A stretch of 64,000 nucleotides of DNA from Paenibacillus polysaccharolyticus. Its GTDB lineage: Bacteria; Bacillota; Bacilli; Paenibacillales; Paenibacillaceae. The DNA lies in contig NZ_FMVM01000018.1 of assembly GCF_900102085.1 (NCBI RefSeq), forward strand, positions 1 to 64,000, in the 5' to 3' direction. Below the pieces are notes generated by a model that worked only from the letters and a program-made list of their open reading frames with translations, was not told the DNA's origin and searched no databases. Of this stretch, positions 50,481 through 60,628 are shown one piece after another. The position numbers and the translations under genes were made by a program. How positions within the stretch are numbered: position 1 is the stretch's first letter; every line of letters begins with the position of its first letter.

Positions 50481-53400
50481 TTGGATAAACTGAGAAAACC
50501 GGTTGCAATTCTATTATCCGCTGCATTGATGTTGAGTTCTGGACCGTTGATGTACCCGAACAAGGTTCTTGCAGATGGAGCTCTTATTCCCGGATTGTTA
50601 ATTCAAGACGATTTTTCCGATGGGGACTATACCGTTTCACCAGAATGGCATGTGATCTCAGGCCAGTGGCAAGTGACATCAGATCCGACAGACGCAGCCA
50701 ACCAGGTTCTTTTTCAAAATGGGACCGATGAAGGTTTTATCACAACGGGGGAGCCCATACCGGATAAAACAGTGTCGATGCGTTTTTATACAGGAGCGGG
50801 TGAGGGATTTCCCGGTATTTTGCCGCGGTTTCAAGACAAGAGCAACTACTACTATTTCCAAATGCAGGTGCCCGGCAACAAACTCGTTTTCAGCAAAAGA
50901 GTAAATGGTGCAGATACCACGCTAAAATCGGTGGAATATGCATTCAGTAAAAATACATGGTATACGCTTAAAGTGTCGGTATCAGGGACCTCCATCCGCG
51001 GTTATATCGTCGAAAATGGGATGGACCGATTGGTTTTTGATCTGAACGATACATCTATTGCAACCGGTACCGTTGGCATTCGAAATAAATGGCAGACCGT
51101 ACATATTGATGATGTAATGATTGCGGAGCCGCCTCGAGTGAATGAAGCTGTGCTTGCAAAGGATGGAGAGACGGCATCTTCAATTTCATTGCATTGGCCG
51201 GAGATTGAAGGGGCAACGGGTTACCGTCTGTATCGCTCGAACACGCAGGAAGGCGGCTACTCTTATGTAAGTCAGACGTCATCAACTAGTTATGTAGATG
51301 AAGGACTAAGCTCGGATACAGCCTATTATTACAGATTTGCCTATGACTACGGGGCATTAACCGAGTCACAGTGGTCTGTCCCGCTTGAAGCCAAAACGGC
51401 TGCCGAGGCACCACAGGCACCGGGGGACTTGAAGGCGACAGCGTTGACAGCGACAAGTGTCAAATTGAGCTGGAATACGGTCAGTAAGGCGAATGGTTAT
51501 CGTGTCGTTCGCGCAGAGCAAGGAACGGAAGATTATGAACAGGTATATGACGGCAACCTATTGTCTTTTACAGATCAGGCACTTGAGCCTGGAAAGAATT
51601 ACAGTTATCGGGTGACGGCGTACAATGCTGCGGGTGAATCGACATTTAGTACAGCGGAAGCGCAGACGTACACGGTAGATTCTCCTTCAGGATTTGGTGT
51701 TACTGCTATAACGGATACGTCCATTTCCTTAGGATGGGCTGCACTGCCCGGATCGGAAGTCTCCTACAAGGTTTCGAAGGCCACAAGCGCTTCAGGGACG
51801 TATCAGCAAGTCTACACAGGGAAGTCTACTTCGTTAGACGATACAGGTTTGACGATGGGCACGGGATATTTTTATACCATTCAGGCCAAAGTGGACGGAA
51901 TGGATACTCCTGTATCTGCACCGCTTGGTGTATCCACGGTGCGCACAAGTATTACGCCAGGACAAATGTGGCCGGATCAAAACGGCAAACCGATTGATGC
52001 TCATGGCGCAGGTTTCTTTTACGATGAAAAAACAGAAAAGTATTACTGGTATGGCGAATATCATACGGGGGGGTGGCCTGCTGCGGGTGTGCGTGCCTAT
52101 TCTTCCAAAGACCTGATGAACTGGACAGACGAAGGCATGGCATTGACGATGCTGCAATCGATGGATGATTTTGACACAAACCCGCTAATTAAGGAACTCT
52201 ATGCAGGGCGCGAGGATCGTGTGGACATCTGGGCCGATATTCGCAAAGGACGGATTATCGAACGGCCAAAGGTCATTTACAATGATAAAACGAAAAAATA
52301 TGTCATGTGGGCTCATATGGATGGAGACAAGGACCCTTACAACAATAATGCGAATTACGGTAAAGCGAAGGCCGGTTATGCAATCAGTGACTCACCTGCT
52401 GGACCTTTTATATATCAGAAAAGTTACCGTATGGACATGGCTCCTGAAGGCGAGAAGGACTATTTCCCAAGTGACAGAGGTATGGCCCGTGACATGACGC
52501 TATTTAAGGATGATGACGGCACGGGTTACCTGATCTACTCCAGCGAAGAAAATCTGACGTTATACATTTCCAAGCTCACCGAGGATTACAGTGACGTCAC
52601 AGGCTGGCATAAGCAAGGTCTTAAGGATGATAAAGGCAATCCTGTTCGCGATAGCGTCTATCAGGCGGAATACGGCGTAGACTATGTCCGGGTATTCCCG
52701 GGTGGACAGCGTGAAGCACCGGCCATGTTCAAGTATCAGGGCAAATACTATATTATCACATCGGGTGCAACAGGCTGGGCTCCTAATGAGAACAAAGTTA
52801 CGGTCGCGGATCACATCTTCGGACCTTGGTCGGCGATGACAAATCCGTTTGTCCGCACACTGCCGAGTGATCCTGATCCCGGGAAGGCATTTGGTACACA
52901 GGCAACTTCAGTCATCCCGGTTGATCCGGAAAAGGGCAAGTTTATTTATGTAGGAGATATGTGGAACGGAGGCAATTTCGCCAACGATGCAGCCAAGTAC
53001 GTGTTTTTGCCGATCGAATTCGGTATAGGGTCAGACATTGCGATCAAGTGGTATAACAGCTGGACACCCGATCTGTTGAATTCCATGGGTAAGGTAGATA
53101 TCGCTGATAAACTGCCTGAAGCGGTGAAGCTTGGCGAAGTTCCAGTGCTTCCTTCCACGGTAAAGGTGCGTGATGGAAATAATCTCGTGTCAACGCCAGC
53201 CGTCTGGACGATTAATCATCGTGCGATGACAGCGGAGGATTTTGCCAAGCCTGGACCGCTTACGCTACAGATCACGACCCCTGAGTATAACAACAAAACA
53301 CAGGCAGTTCGTGTGTTTGTCATTCCCGAGAATACACTATACTTTGTGAACAGCGGTGGTTATGATACGGCAGATTACAAGCTGATGAGTGGTTATATGC

Positions 53401-55733
53401 AAGATACGCTCATGCATCCGGGAATTATAGATCAGATGTATGCTCCGGCTAATGGTCAATCCTGGGGATATGTTAGTGCCGATGCGCTGCCTTCCGGTTC
53501 GAACGGCGGTGATATTTTCTCGACCGTACGTTATCTGAATGGCGGCAATGTCAGCAACTCGCCTAAAGGCAAGGATTTGACCTATAGCTTTGATGTACCA
53601 AACGGTGAGTATGATGTGTATGCGGGATTCAATGACCCGTGGACGAATACTTCACGCCGTGCGGATTTGTTAATTAACGGTACGAATACCGGGGCGGTTA
53701 CCTATATCCCTGCAAGTGTTCGGGCGCAAAAGGGTATTCAAGTGTCAGACGGTAAACTGGATATCACGGTGCGTAATACGGCTTCCCAAGACCCGCTGAT
53801 CAGCTGGATCATGATTGTAAAACCTGATATATCGTCCCCTGGTTACGGTAGCGGGGGGCTGCACTCTGTTTCCGCCACGCCTTCAAGTGTAACACTTGGC
53901 TGGGATACATTACACGGTGCGGCAACCTATAAGCTGTATCGTTCGAATCAAGAAGAAGGAACTTACGAAATAGTTTATTCCGGCGCGCTTCCAGAGTATA
54001 CGGATTCTGGGCTGAGTGAAGATACGGTTTACTATTACAAAGTCGAGGCACTGGACGATGCAAGCCAATCCATCAAAGGATTGTCTGATCCTTATCAAAT
54101 CACAACAACTCGCCAGACGGCTGCTGACGTGGCTTCAGGCATTACAACACTCGAACAGCCAACGACGGCTTCTGTAAAAATTAAACTGCCAGTGTTGCCT
54201 CAAGGTTTTACGGCATCCGTTCATTCAAGCACAGCTCCGTCTGTAGTCCAACTGGACGGAAGCATTATTTTACCAGCGAGTGAGACGACGGTCTGGATTG
54301 AACTTGCCATCACACGTACCTCTGATGGGAGCAAAGCGATAACAACACCTCTGATCATTAAAGTGCCTGCACGTACAACATCTCCAGGCGGCAATGATTC
54401 GGGAGGGAATTCTGGCGGAGGATCAGGAAATAGCTCAGGCGGCAATAATGGAAATGGTTCAAACCCGGGCAACGGTGGTCAGATAGGCAACAGTAATGGT
54501 ACCTTAGGCACAGGTCAATCGCAGTCGTCAACTCAACCTGTCACAGAAAAGGACCGCGCTGTTCTTGAACTGCAAGCCTCTTCGGCTCCAGAAGGAAATG
54601 CACAGTCCAAAGTGGATGCTTCAGCGATTGAAGCTGCGGTCAAAGCCGCACCTCTTACAGATACAGGTCAACGTCTGGTTGAATTTCGCTTGAAGTCTGT
54701 TCCGGAAGCGGCTGCATATGAGCTAGCCCTGCCAGTTTCATCCCTGCTGGAGCAGAAGAAATCAGATGTTTTCCGTATCGTATCAGCGTTTGCAACGGTT
54801 GAGTTGCCCGCTGATTTGTTGGCTAAGGAGGGGGCCAATGAGGGTACGGCAGTTATTCGATTGATTCGCACACCACTTCCGCAAGGGATAACGGATCGTT
54901 TGGGAGCAGGACATGGTGTGCAAATCGAATTTAGCCTTAATCATCAGAACTTCATGCCTGATAGAGAGATTTCTATTGAACTACCGTATACCTCATCGAA
55001 AGAGACCGTGGCTGATAAAGTGATTGCTGTGCAAATTGGAGCAAGCGGGGAAATCATTCCGTTACCACAGAGCTATTACGATCCGCAACGCGGTGAGATT
55101 ATATTTTCTGCAAAAGCTTTGTCTTTGACTGGTGCATATGCTGTCTTATCTATGGAAGAGAACTTTTCGGATCTAACCGGAGTGCCATGGGCACAAAAAG
55201 CGATGGAGGCACTCGCTGTTCGGGGTGTGGTGGATGCAACAGGTAGTGAGAACACCAGACAGCTTCATCCAAAACAAGATATGACACGCGGGCAATATGT
55301 GCAGTGGCTTGTAGCTTCGCTTGGTCTAAACGGGGGTTCTACTGAACCATTCAAGGATGTGAATGAACAATCTTCTTATTATAAGGCTGTTAACATAGCA
55401 CGATCACTCGGTATTACGGATGGGGCTGGAGATGGACGTTTCAAGCCAGAATCCACAATTACCCGTCAAGAGATGATGACCTTAACAGTAAGGGCGCTCG
55501 TCGCGGGTGGACTCATTGATGATGAAGCACAGAATTCTTCCGCAACTGATCTCGCTCGTTTCCGGGACGCAGGTCAGATCAACTCGTATGCAAGAGAAAG
55601 TGTAGCTGCGCTTGTGAACCTGGGCATCGTAGGTGGTTACAACGGTGAAGTAAAACCTGCGGCTGAAGCCAGCCGAGCCGAATCTGCTACGCTGATCTAT
55701 GCAATGATGAGCAAGCTGGTCTGGAAAAAGTGA
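50481..55733 (+). CDS. multidomain S-layer-anchored GH43-type glycoside hydrolase
   Basis: The 1750-residue product has a signal peptide (1-32) and a LamG-like sandwich (about 40-210, LIQDDFSDGDYTVSPEWHV). Three fibronectin-III domains (215-485) are followed by a GH43-like five-blade propeller (about 493-870). The propeller opens DQNGKPIDAHGAGFFYDEKT and has YYWYGEYH, VDIWADIRKGR and YAISDSPAGPF, closest to the exo-beta-galactanase branch. A Big_4-like domain (870-950), a carbohydrate-binding galactose-fold domain (950-1115), a fourth Fn3 (1120-1210), a Gly/Ser/Asn linker (1300-1350), an unassigned domain and three SLH repeats (1562-1750) complete it. It works at the cell surface on plant polysaccharide. 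TTG start after AAAGGAG. Confidence 0.88.
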   Translation: MDKLRKPVAILLSAALMLSSGPLMYPNKVLADGALIPGLLIQDDFSDGDYTVSPEWHVISGQWQVTSDPTDAANQVLFQNGTDEGFITTGEPIPDKTVSMRFYTGAGEGFPGILPRFQDKSNYYYFQMQVPGNKLVFSKRVNGADTTLKSVEYAFSKNTWYTLKVSVSGTSIRGYIVENGMDRLVFDLNDTSIATGTVGIRNKWQTVHIDDVMIAEPPRVNEAVLAKDGETASSISLHWPEIEGATGYRLYRSNTQEGGYSYVSQTSSTSYVDEGLSSDTAYYYRFAYDYGALTESQWSVPLEAKTAAEAPQAPGDLKATALTATSVKLSWNTVSKANGYRVVRAEQGTEDYEQVYDGNLLSFTDQALEPGKNYSYRVTAYNAAGESTFSTAEAQTYTVDSPSGFGVTAITDTSISLGWAALPGSEVSYKVSKATSASGTYQQVYTGKSTSLDDTGLTMGTGYFYTIQAKVDGMDTPVSAPLGVSTVRTSITPGQMWPDQNGKPIDAHGAGFFYDEKTEKYYWYGEYHTGGWPAAGVRAYSSKDLMNWTDEGMALTMLQSMDDFDTNPLIKELYAGREDRVDIWADIRKGRIIERPKVIYNDKTKKYVMWAHMDGDKDPYNNNANYGKAKAGYAISDSPAGPFIYQKSYRMDMAPEGEKDYFPSDRGMARDMTLFKDDDGTGYLIYSSEENLTLYISKLTEDYSDVTGWHKQGLKDDKGNPVRDSVYQAEYGVDYVRVFPGGQREAPAMFKYQGKYYIITSGATGWAPNENKVTVADHIFGPWSAMTNPFVRTLPSDPDPGKAFGTQATSVIPVDPEKGKFIYVGDMWNGGNFANDAAKYVFLPIEFGIGSDIAIKWYNSWTPDLLNSMGKVDIADKLPEAVKLGEVPVLPSTVKVRDGNNLVSTPAVWTINHRAMTAEDFAKPGPLTLQITTPEYNNKTQAVRVFVIPENTLYFVNSGGYDTADYKLMSGYMQDTLMHPGIIDQMYAPANGQSWGYVSADALPSGSNGGDIFSTVRYLNGGNVSNSPKGKDLTYSFDVPNGEYDVYAGFNDPWTNTSRRADLLINGTNTGAVTYIPASVRAQKGIQVSDGKLDITVRNTASQDPLISWIMIVKPDISSPGYGSGGLHSVSATPSSVTLGWDTLHGAATYKLYRSNQEEGTYEIVYSGALPEYTDSGLSEDTVYYYKVEALDDASQSIKGLSDPYQITTTRQTAADVASGITTLEQPTTASVKIKLPVLPQGFTASVHSSTAPSVVQLDGSIILPASETTVWIELAITRTSDGSKAITTPLIIKVPARTTSPGGNDSGGNSGGGSGNSSGGNNGNGSNPGNGGQIGNSNGTLGTGQSQSSTQPVTEKDRAVLELQASSAPEGNAQSKVDASAIEAAVKAAPLTDTGQRLVEFRLKSVPEAAAYELALPVSSLLEQKKSDVFRIVSAFATVELPADLLAKEGANEGTAVIRLIRTPLPQGITDRLGAGHGVQIEFSLNHQNFMPDREISIELPYTSSKETVADKVIAVQIGASGEIIPLPQSYYDPQRGEIIFSAKALSLTGAYAVLSMEENFSDLTGVPWAQKAMEALAVRGVVDATGSENTRQLHPKQDMTRGQYVQWLVASLGLNGGSTEPFKDVNEQSSYYKAVNIARSLGITDGAGDGRFKPESTITRQEMMTLTVRALVAGGLIDDEAQNSSATDLARFRDAGQINSYARESVAALVNLGIVGGYNGEVKPAAEASRAESATLIYAMMSKLVWKK

Positions 55734-55761
55734 TGAATCACTGTAACTTATAAAATAGAAA

Positions 55762-55806
55762 GAAGCTTGTTTTCACCTGAAGTCAGGTCAAAGCAAGCTT
55801 TTTTTG
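55762..55806 (+). terminator. terminator of the GH43 gene
   Basis: AAGCTTG and CAAGCTT close a two-part stem with an inner ACCTGA-AG-TCAGGT hairpin, followed by seven T residues. Confidence 0.85.
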
Positions 55807-55866
55807 CTGTTCATTGTCGATTGTTGTTGATGTATTTGCAACGAGGTGATTTTCACGTTTTGTTCC

Positions 55867-55887
55867 TTTATCAGTGAAACTGATAAA
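55867..55887. promoter_or_regulatory. 21-bp dyad upstream of cysJI
   Basis: TTTATCAGT and ACTGATAAA are perfect 9-bp inverted arms separated by GAA. The dyad lies 117 bases before cysJ, next to a TATAAAAT -10-like box at about 55891-55898. CysL, a LysR-type activator, controls cysJI in Bacillus and would suit such a dyad, but the assignment is inference. Confidence 0.55.
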
Positions 55888-56003
55888 TGGTATAAAATCA
55901 TTGAAATTGACCCTCACCCCCCGGTGTGTTAGGTTCTAGAGAGAAGAAATTAATATGATCATTTTAGTAGGAATTAAAATCGAAGTAATGCGTGAGGTGG
56001 CAG

Positions 56004-57842
56004 ATGGTGGAACTTCAAGTGACAAATAGTCCTTTTAATCAAGAGCAGGTAGAATTGCTCAATCGACTTATTCCTACATTAACGGACGGACAAAGACTCT
56101 GGCTTGGTGGGTATATTGCAGCGTATCAAGCAGGTGTGGCAACAGCACAGACTGGCCTGATTGGGCAAGTTGGACAAAATCCGGTAGCAGCGCCAGTCAG
56201 TGCTCCTGCCGTTTCCCGTGAAGTTACGGTGCTGTACGGTTCCCAGACAGGGAATTCCATTGGATTATCGAAAAAACTCGGTAAGAAGCTGGAGGAACAG
56301 GGATTGCAAGTAACCTTGTCATCCATGGGAGATTTCAAACCGAACGGACTGAAAAAAATTGAAAATCTTCTGATTGTGGTCAGCACACATGGAGAAGGCG
56401 AACCGCCGGATAATGCAATTCCTTTTCATGAATTCTTGAACAGCAAACGTGCTCCAAAGCTGGACGGACTTCGTTATTCCGTATTGGCGCTTGGAGATAC
56501 CTCTTATGAGTTCTTCTGTCAAACGGGTAAGGATTTTGATAAACGACTTCAGGAACTGGGTGGTACAGCTTTGGTTCCACGCGTAGACTGTGATGTTGAT
56601 TTTGATGAGCCAGCTGCAACGTGGATGAACGATGTACTTGCATCGCTTAGCAGTACAGTAGCTACTGCGGGTGCGGTAACCAGTGAAGCGATTACAGCCG
56701 CGGTAAGTGGTGAAGAATCGGAATATAACCGTACCAACCCGTTCAAGGCAGAGGTGCTGGAAAATCTCAACTTGAATGGCCGCGGATCGGATCGTGAGAC
56801 ACGCCATATTGAGCTGTCTTTGGAAGGCTCTAATCTGGATTATGAGCCAGGCGACAGCCTGGGCGTGTTCCCGGAGAACCACCCGCGTCTGGTAGATGAA
56901 TTAATTGCAGCAATGGGTTGGAATGCAGATGAACAGGTTACGGTGAACAAAAATGGAGATCAAGTATCGGTTTACGAAGCACTGCTGCGTCATTACGAGA
57001 TTACAGCAGTAACCAAACCGGTGGCAGAGCAACTCGCCAAGTTGAGTTCAGGCAACGAATTAACAGCATTGCTCGCCAATGATTCCGAATTCCGTAACGT
57101 CATGAACAGCTCCGATCTTCTAGATGTGGTTCAGGACTACGCACTGAAGGGCATTCCAGCCGCTCAATTTCTAGCGGTTCTTCGGAAAATACCAGCACGT
57201 CTGTATTCCATTGCAAGCAGCTCGAAGTCTTTCCCGGACGAGGTTCATCTAACGGTTCGGACTGTACGTTATGAAGCACGTGGCAGACAACGTTATGGCG
57301 TATGCTCGGTACATCTCGCTGAACGTATCGAAGCTGGTGACACCTTGCCAGTTTATATTCAGCATAATCCCAACTTCAAATTACCCGAGAATCCGGATAC
57401 TCCAATCATTATGGTTGGACCTGGAACAGGGGTTGCTCCATTCCGCTCTTTCCTTGGCGAAAGAGAAGAAACGGGTGCAGAAGGAAAAACATGGCTCTTC
57501 TACGGGGACCAGCACTTCTCTACAGACTTCCTTTACCAAACGGAGTGGCAGCGTTGGCTCAAAGATGGCGTTCTGACGAAAATGGATGTTGCCTTCTCTC
57601 GTGATACGGAACAGAAAGTATATGTACAGCACCGTATGCTGGAACATAGCAAGGAATTGTACCAATGGCTTCAGGATGGAGCAAGCGTGTATATCTGCGG
57701 CGATGAGAAAAAAATGGCTCATGATGTACATGCGGCGCTGATTACGATTCTACAGCAGGAAGGCGGCTTGTCATCCGAGCAGGCTGTGGAATACATGACA
57801 CGGTTACAACAGGAGAAACGTTATCAGCGGGATGTGTATTAA
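56004..57842 (+). CDS. cysJ: assimilatory sulfite reductase flavoprotein (alpha subunit)
   Basis: The product is 612 residues from ATG 56004, which follows GAGGTGG closely; it starts MVELQVTNSPFNQEQVELLN, like Bacillus CysJ. An FMN flavodoxin domain (VTVLYGSQTGNSIGLSKKLG, near residue 75), an FAD-binding domain (ARLYSIASSSK; YGVCSVHLAERIEAGD) and an NADPH domain (IMVGPGTGVAPFRSFLGER, near residue 470) are all present. The protein ends YQRDVY as is usual. It passes electrons from NADPH to CysI for the six-electron reduction of sulfite to sulfide in the cytosol. It is followed by cysI after 53 bases. Confidence 0.95.
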   Translation: MVELQVTNSPFNQEQVELLNRLIPTLTDGQRLWLGGYIAAYQAGVATAQTGLIGQVGQNPVAAPVSAPAVSREVTVLYGSQTGNSIGLSKKLGKKLEEQGLQVTLSSMGDFKPNGLKKIENLLIVVSTHGEGEPPDNAIPFHEFLNSKRAPKLDGLRYSVLALGDTSYEFFCQTGKDFDKRLQELGGTALVPRVDCDVDFDEPAATWMNDVLASLSSTVATAGAVTSEAITAAVSGEESEYNRTNPFKAEVLENLNLNGRGSDRETRHIELSLEGSNLDYEPGDSLGVFPENHPRLVDELIAAMGWNADEQVTVNKNGDQVSVYEALLRHYEITAVTKPVAEQLAKLSSGNELTALLANDSEFRNVMNSSDLLDVVQDYALKGIPAAQFLAVLRKIPARLYSIASSSKSFPDEVHLTVRTVRYEARGRQRYGVCSVHLAERIEAGDTLPVYIQHNPNFKLPENPDTPIIMVGPGTGVAPFRSFLGEREETGAEGKTWLFYGDQHFSTDFLYQTEWQRWLKDGVLTKMDVAFSRDTEQKVYVQHRMLEHSKELYQWLQDGASVYICGDEKKMAHDVHAALITILQQEGGLSSEQAVEYMTRLQQEKRYQRDVY

Positions 57843-57895
57843 TCCAAGGCTAAGCCGAAAGGTTATATTCCGCAGAAACGAGAGGAGAAAGCGGC

Positions 57896-59617
57896 ATGGC
57901 TTATAATAACTTACTTAATCCGCAACGTACCAACAGCGATGTGGAAGATATAAAGATCAAGAGCAATTACTTGCGTGGAAGTCTCACGGAGACACTGGCC
58001 GATCGCATTACTGGCTCAATTCCCGAAGATGATAACCGGCTGATGAAACATCATGGCAGCTATATGCAGGATGATCGTGACCTGCGCAATGAGCGCAATA
58101 AATCCAAGCTGGAGCCTGCATATCAGTTCATGCTACGTGTGCGTGCTTCCGGGGGAATCGTAACGCCGGAGCAGTGGCTGATGATGGACCGTGTTGCCCA
58201 TAAATATGCGAACCAGACGATCCGTCTGACCACTCGTCAATCGTTTCAGTTGCACGGGGTGTTGAAATGGGATCTCAAAAATACGATTCGTGAGGTCAAT
58301 GACTCTTTGCTCAGTACACTCGCTGCATGTGGTGACGTTAACCGTAACGTGATGTGCAACCCGAATCCGAATCAGTCTGAAGTTCATGCCGAAGTGTACG
58401 AATGGGCTTGTCAGGTGAGTAATCATCTGGACCCTCGAACTCGTGCATATCATGAACTGTGGCTCGATGGGGAGAAGATCATTGACTCCCAGGATTCGGA
58501 CGAAGAGGTTGAACCGATCTACGGCAAGGTATACTTGCCACGTAAGTTCAAAATTGGTATCGCGGTACCGCCTTCCAATGATGTGGATGTATTTTCACAG
58601 GATCTCGGTTTTATCGCCATTGTAGAGAACGGCAAACTGCTAGGATTTAACGTATCTGTTGGTGGAGGAATGGGCATGTCTCACGGAGATTCGAAGACAT
58701 ATCCTCAGGTATCCAAAGTCATTGGTTTCTGCACGCCGGAGCAGATGATTGATGTTGCAGAGAAAACGGTCATGATTCAGCGTGACTACGGGGATCGTGC
58801 GGTTCGTAAACATGCGCGTTTCAAATATACAATCGATGACCATGGTCTGGAGTGGTTTGTTGATGAGTTAACGAGTCGTCTTGGCTGGAGTCTGGAAGCG
58901 GCACGTGCATATCATTTTGACCATAATGGGGATCGTTATGGCTGGGTGAAAGGCAGTAATGGCAAATGGCATTACACGTTATTCATCCAGAATGGACGGG
59001 TAAAAGATGTAGACGGTTATCCGCTCATGACGGGTTTGCGTGAAATTGCCAAAATACACAACGGGGATTTCCGTCTGACGGCGAACCAAAACCTGATTAT
59101 CGGCAACATTAGTAGCCAGAAAAAGAAAAAGATTGAAGCATTGATGCAACAATACAATCTGACGGATGGCGCGCATTATTCAGCACTTCGCAGAAGTTCC
59201 ATGGCTTGTGTTGCGCTACCAACTTGTGGCCTGGCTATGGCTGAATCCGAGCGTTACCTGCCATCCTTGATCGACAAACTGGAGCCTGTACTGGATGAAG
59301 CGGGTTTGAGGGATGAAGAGATTGTCATTCGTATGACAGGTTGCCCGAATGGGTGCGCCAGACCGATGCTGGCAGAGATTGCTTTTATCGGAAAGGCACC
59401 AGGCAAGTACAATTTCTATCTCGGTGGTAGTTTTACTGGTCATCGTCTGAACAAATTGTACCGCGAAAATATCGGTGAAAATGAGATTCTGGACACACTG
59501 ACACCGATGATTAATCAATATGCCAAAGAGCGCAACGAAGGTGAACATTTCGGAGATTTCGTGATCCGTGCGGGTTATGTCCCTGAAGTGCTCGACGGAA
59601 GACAGTTCCACGCGTAA
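57896..59617 (+). CDS. cysI: assimilatory sulfite reductase hemoprotein (beta subunit)
   Basis: The 573-residue siroheme and [4Fe-4S] enzyme reduces sulfite to sulfide. Cluster and siroheme ligands are present: C438 and C444 in CVALPTCGLAMAES, and C483 and C487 in MTGCPNGCARP. Duplicated sulfite/nitrite reductase ferredoxin-like halves are visible (YQFMLRVRASGGIVTPEQW; YGWVKGSNGKWHYTLFIQNG). GAGGAG lies 9 bases before the ATG. It forms an operon with cysJ under the dyad at 55867 and ends at a strong hairpin terminator. No cysteine-biosynthesis genes other than this pair are near. Confidence 0.95.
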   Translation: MAYNNLLNPQRTNSDVEDIKIKSNYLRGSLTETLADRITGSIPEDDNRLMKHHGSYMQDDRDLRNERNKSKLEPAYQFMLRVRASGGIVTPEQWLMMDRVAHKYANQTIRLTTRQSFQLHGVLKWDLKNTIREVNDSLLSTLAACGDVNRNVMCNPNPNQSEVHAEVYEWACQVSNHLDPRTRAYHELWLDGEKIIDSQDSDEEVEPIYGKVYLPRKFKIGIAVPPSNDVDVFSQDLGFIAIVENGKLLGFNVSVGGGMGMSHGDSKTYPQVSKVIGFCTPEQMIDVAEKTVMIQRDYGDRAVRKHARFKYTIDDHGLEWFVDELTSRLGWSLEAARAYHFDHNGDRYGWVKGSNGKWHYTLFIQNGRVKDVDGYPLMTGLREIAKIHNGDFRLTANQNLIIGNISSQKKKKIEALMQQYNLTDGAHYSALRRSSMACVALPTCGLAMAESERYLPSLIDKLEPVLDEAGLRDEEIVIRMTGCPNGCARPMLAEIAFIGKAPGKYNFYLGGSFTGHRLNKLYRENIGENEILDTLTPMINQYAKERNEGEHFGDFVIRAGYVPEVLDGRQFHA

Positions 59618-59630
59618 CTTGACGTTTACC

Positions 59631-59661
59631 CAAAAAGCATTCCTTAAGGAGTGCTTTTTGT
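59631..59661 (+). terminator. terminator of cysJI
   Basis: CAAAAAGCATTCCT and AGGAGTGCTTTTTG form a stem with one G-T pair and a 2-base centre, so the true loop is a few bases wider; the 3' arm supplies the T tract. Confidence 0.85.
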
Positions 59662-59769
59662 TTCTTCGATGCAGAATCGTTTGATGAGATGAACTTGTTG
59701 AACCAAGCGCAACACGATATAATGACAAAGTAGAAAGCAGATTACATGTTGAAAGTGAGCGGAAACGAT

Positions 59770-60486
59770 ATGGGTCGTAAGTGGAATAATATTAAGGAAA
59801 AGAAAGCGTCAAAAGACGCAAACACAAGCCGGGTCTACGCGAAATTTGGCGTTGAGATCTATGTAGCGGCGAAGAAGGGCGAACCAGACCCTGAAGCGAA
59901 CCGTGCACTGAAGGTCGTTCTGGAGCGTGCCAAAACGTATAACGTACCTAAAGCCATCATTGACCGTGCGATGGAAAAAGCAAAAGGCAGCGGCGATGAG
60001 AACTATGAAGAGTTGCGTTACGAAGGCTTCGGACCAAACGGTGCGATGGTCATCGTGGATGCGCTCACGAATAACGTAAACCGTACAGCACCTGAAGTGC
60101 GTTCTGCGTTTAACAAAAACGGAGGCAACATGGGCGTGAGTGGTTCTGTTGCTTACATGTTTGATCCGACAGCAGTCATCGGCGTTGAAGGTAAAAATGC
60201 GGAAGAAGTGCTGGAAATCATGTTGGAAGCAGATGTAGACGTTCGTGATATCGTGGATGAAGATGAAGCGGTTATCGTATACGCAGAACCAGACCAATTC
60301 CACGCGGTACAGGAAGCATTCAAGGCTGCGGGTGTGAACGAGTTTACCGTAGCCGAGCTGACGATGCTGGCGCAAAACCACATTGAACTGCCTGCAGACG
60401 CCCAAGTTCAATTCGAGAAGCTGATCGATGCGCTCGAAGACTTGGAAGATGTGCAACAGGTTTATCATAACGTGGAGTTTGTGTAA
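59770..60486 (+). CDS. yeeN: YebC/PmpR-family protein (YeeN type)
   Basis: The 238-residue protein begins MGRKWNNIKEKKASKDANTS, the hallmark of the YeeN branch of the YebC/TACO1 family. The rest follows the family with YAKFGVEIYVAAKKGEPDPE, RAMEKAKGSGDENYEELRYEG, and NKNGGNMGVSGSVAYMF near residue 120. Members were first described as transcription regulators, and recent work points to a role on ribosomes stalled at proline stretches. ATG 59770 is the family start; the longer open frame is not used. The AT-rich islet begins just after it, and a degraded copy of its 3' region lies at 63723. Confidence 0.92.
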   Translation: MGRKWNNIKEKKASKDANTSRVYAKFGVEIYVAAKKGEPDPEANRALKVVLERAKTYNVPKAIIDRAMEKAKGSGDENYEELRYEGFGPNGAMVIVDALTNNVNRTAPEVRSAFNKNGGNMGVSGSVAYMFDPTAVIGVEGKNAEEVLEIMLEADVDVRDIVDEDEAVIVYAEPDQFHAVQEAFKAAGVNEFTVAELTMLAQNHIELPADAQVQFEKLIDALEDLEDVQQVYHNVEFV

Positions 60487-60628
60487 GCGAGATAGTGACT
60501 TCAGAAAAAGATTTTTCTGCTAGCCTTAAACAGTTTTTAGAATTTGTGAAAATATCGAATCAGGTACTCAAATCGACTCTAACTCTTAGAAAGAGTGGGA
60601 GAACAATATCGTTAGATAGTTTTATAAT

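Noticed and set aside
56319..56882. 187-codon open frame antisense to cysJ
   Set aside because: No ribosome site, and cysJ is unambiguous on the other strand.
59809..60468. 219-codon open frame antisense to yeeN
   Set aside because: It mirrors the codon pattern of the intact YebC-family gene, has no ribosome site and gives a low-complexity His/Arg/Phe-rich product.
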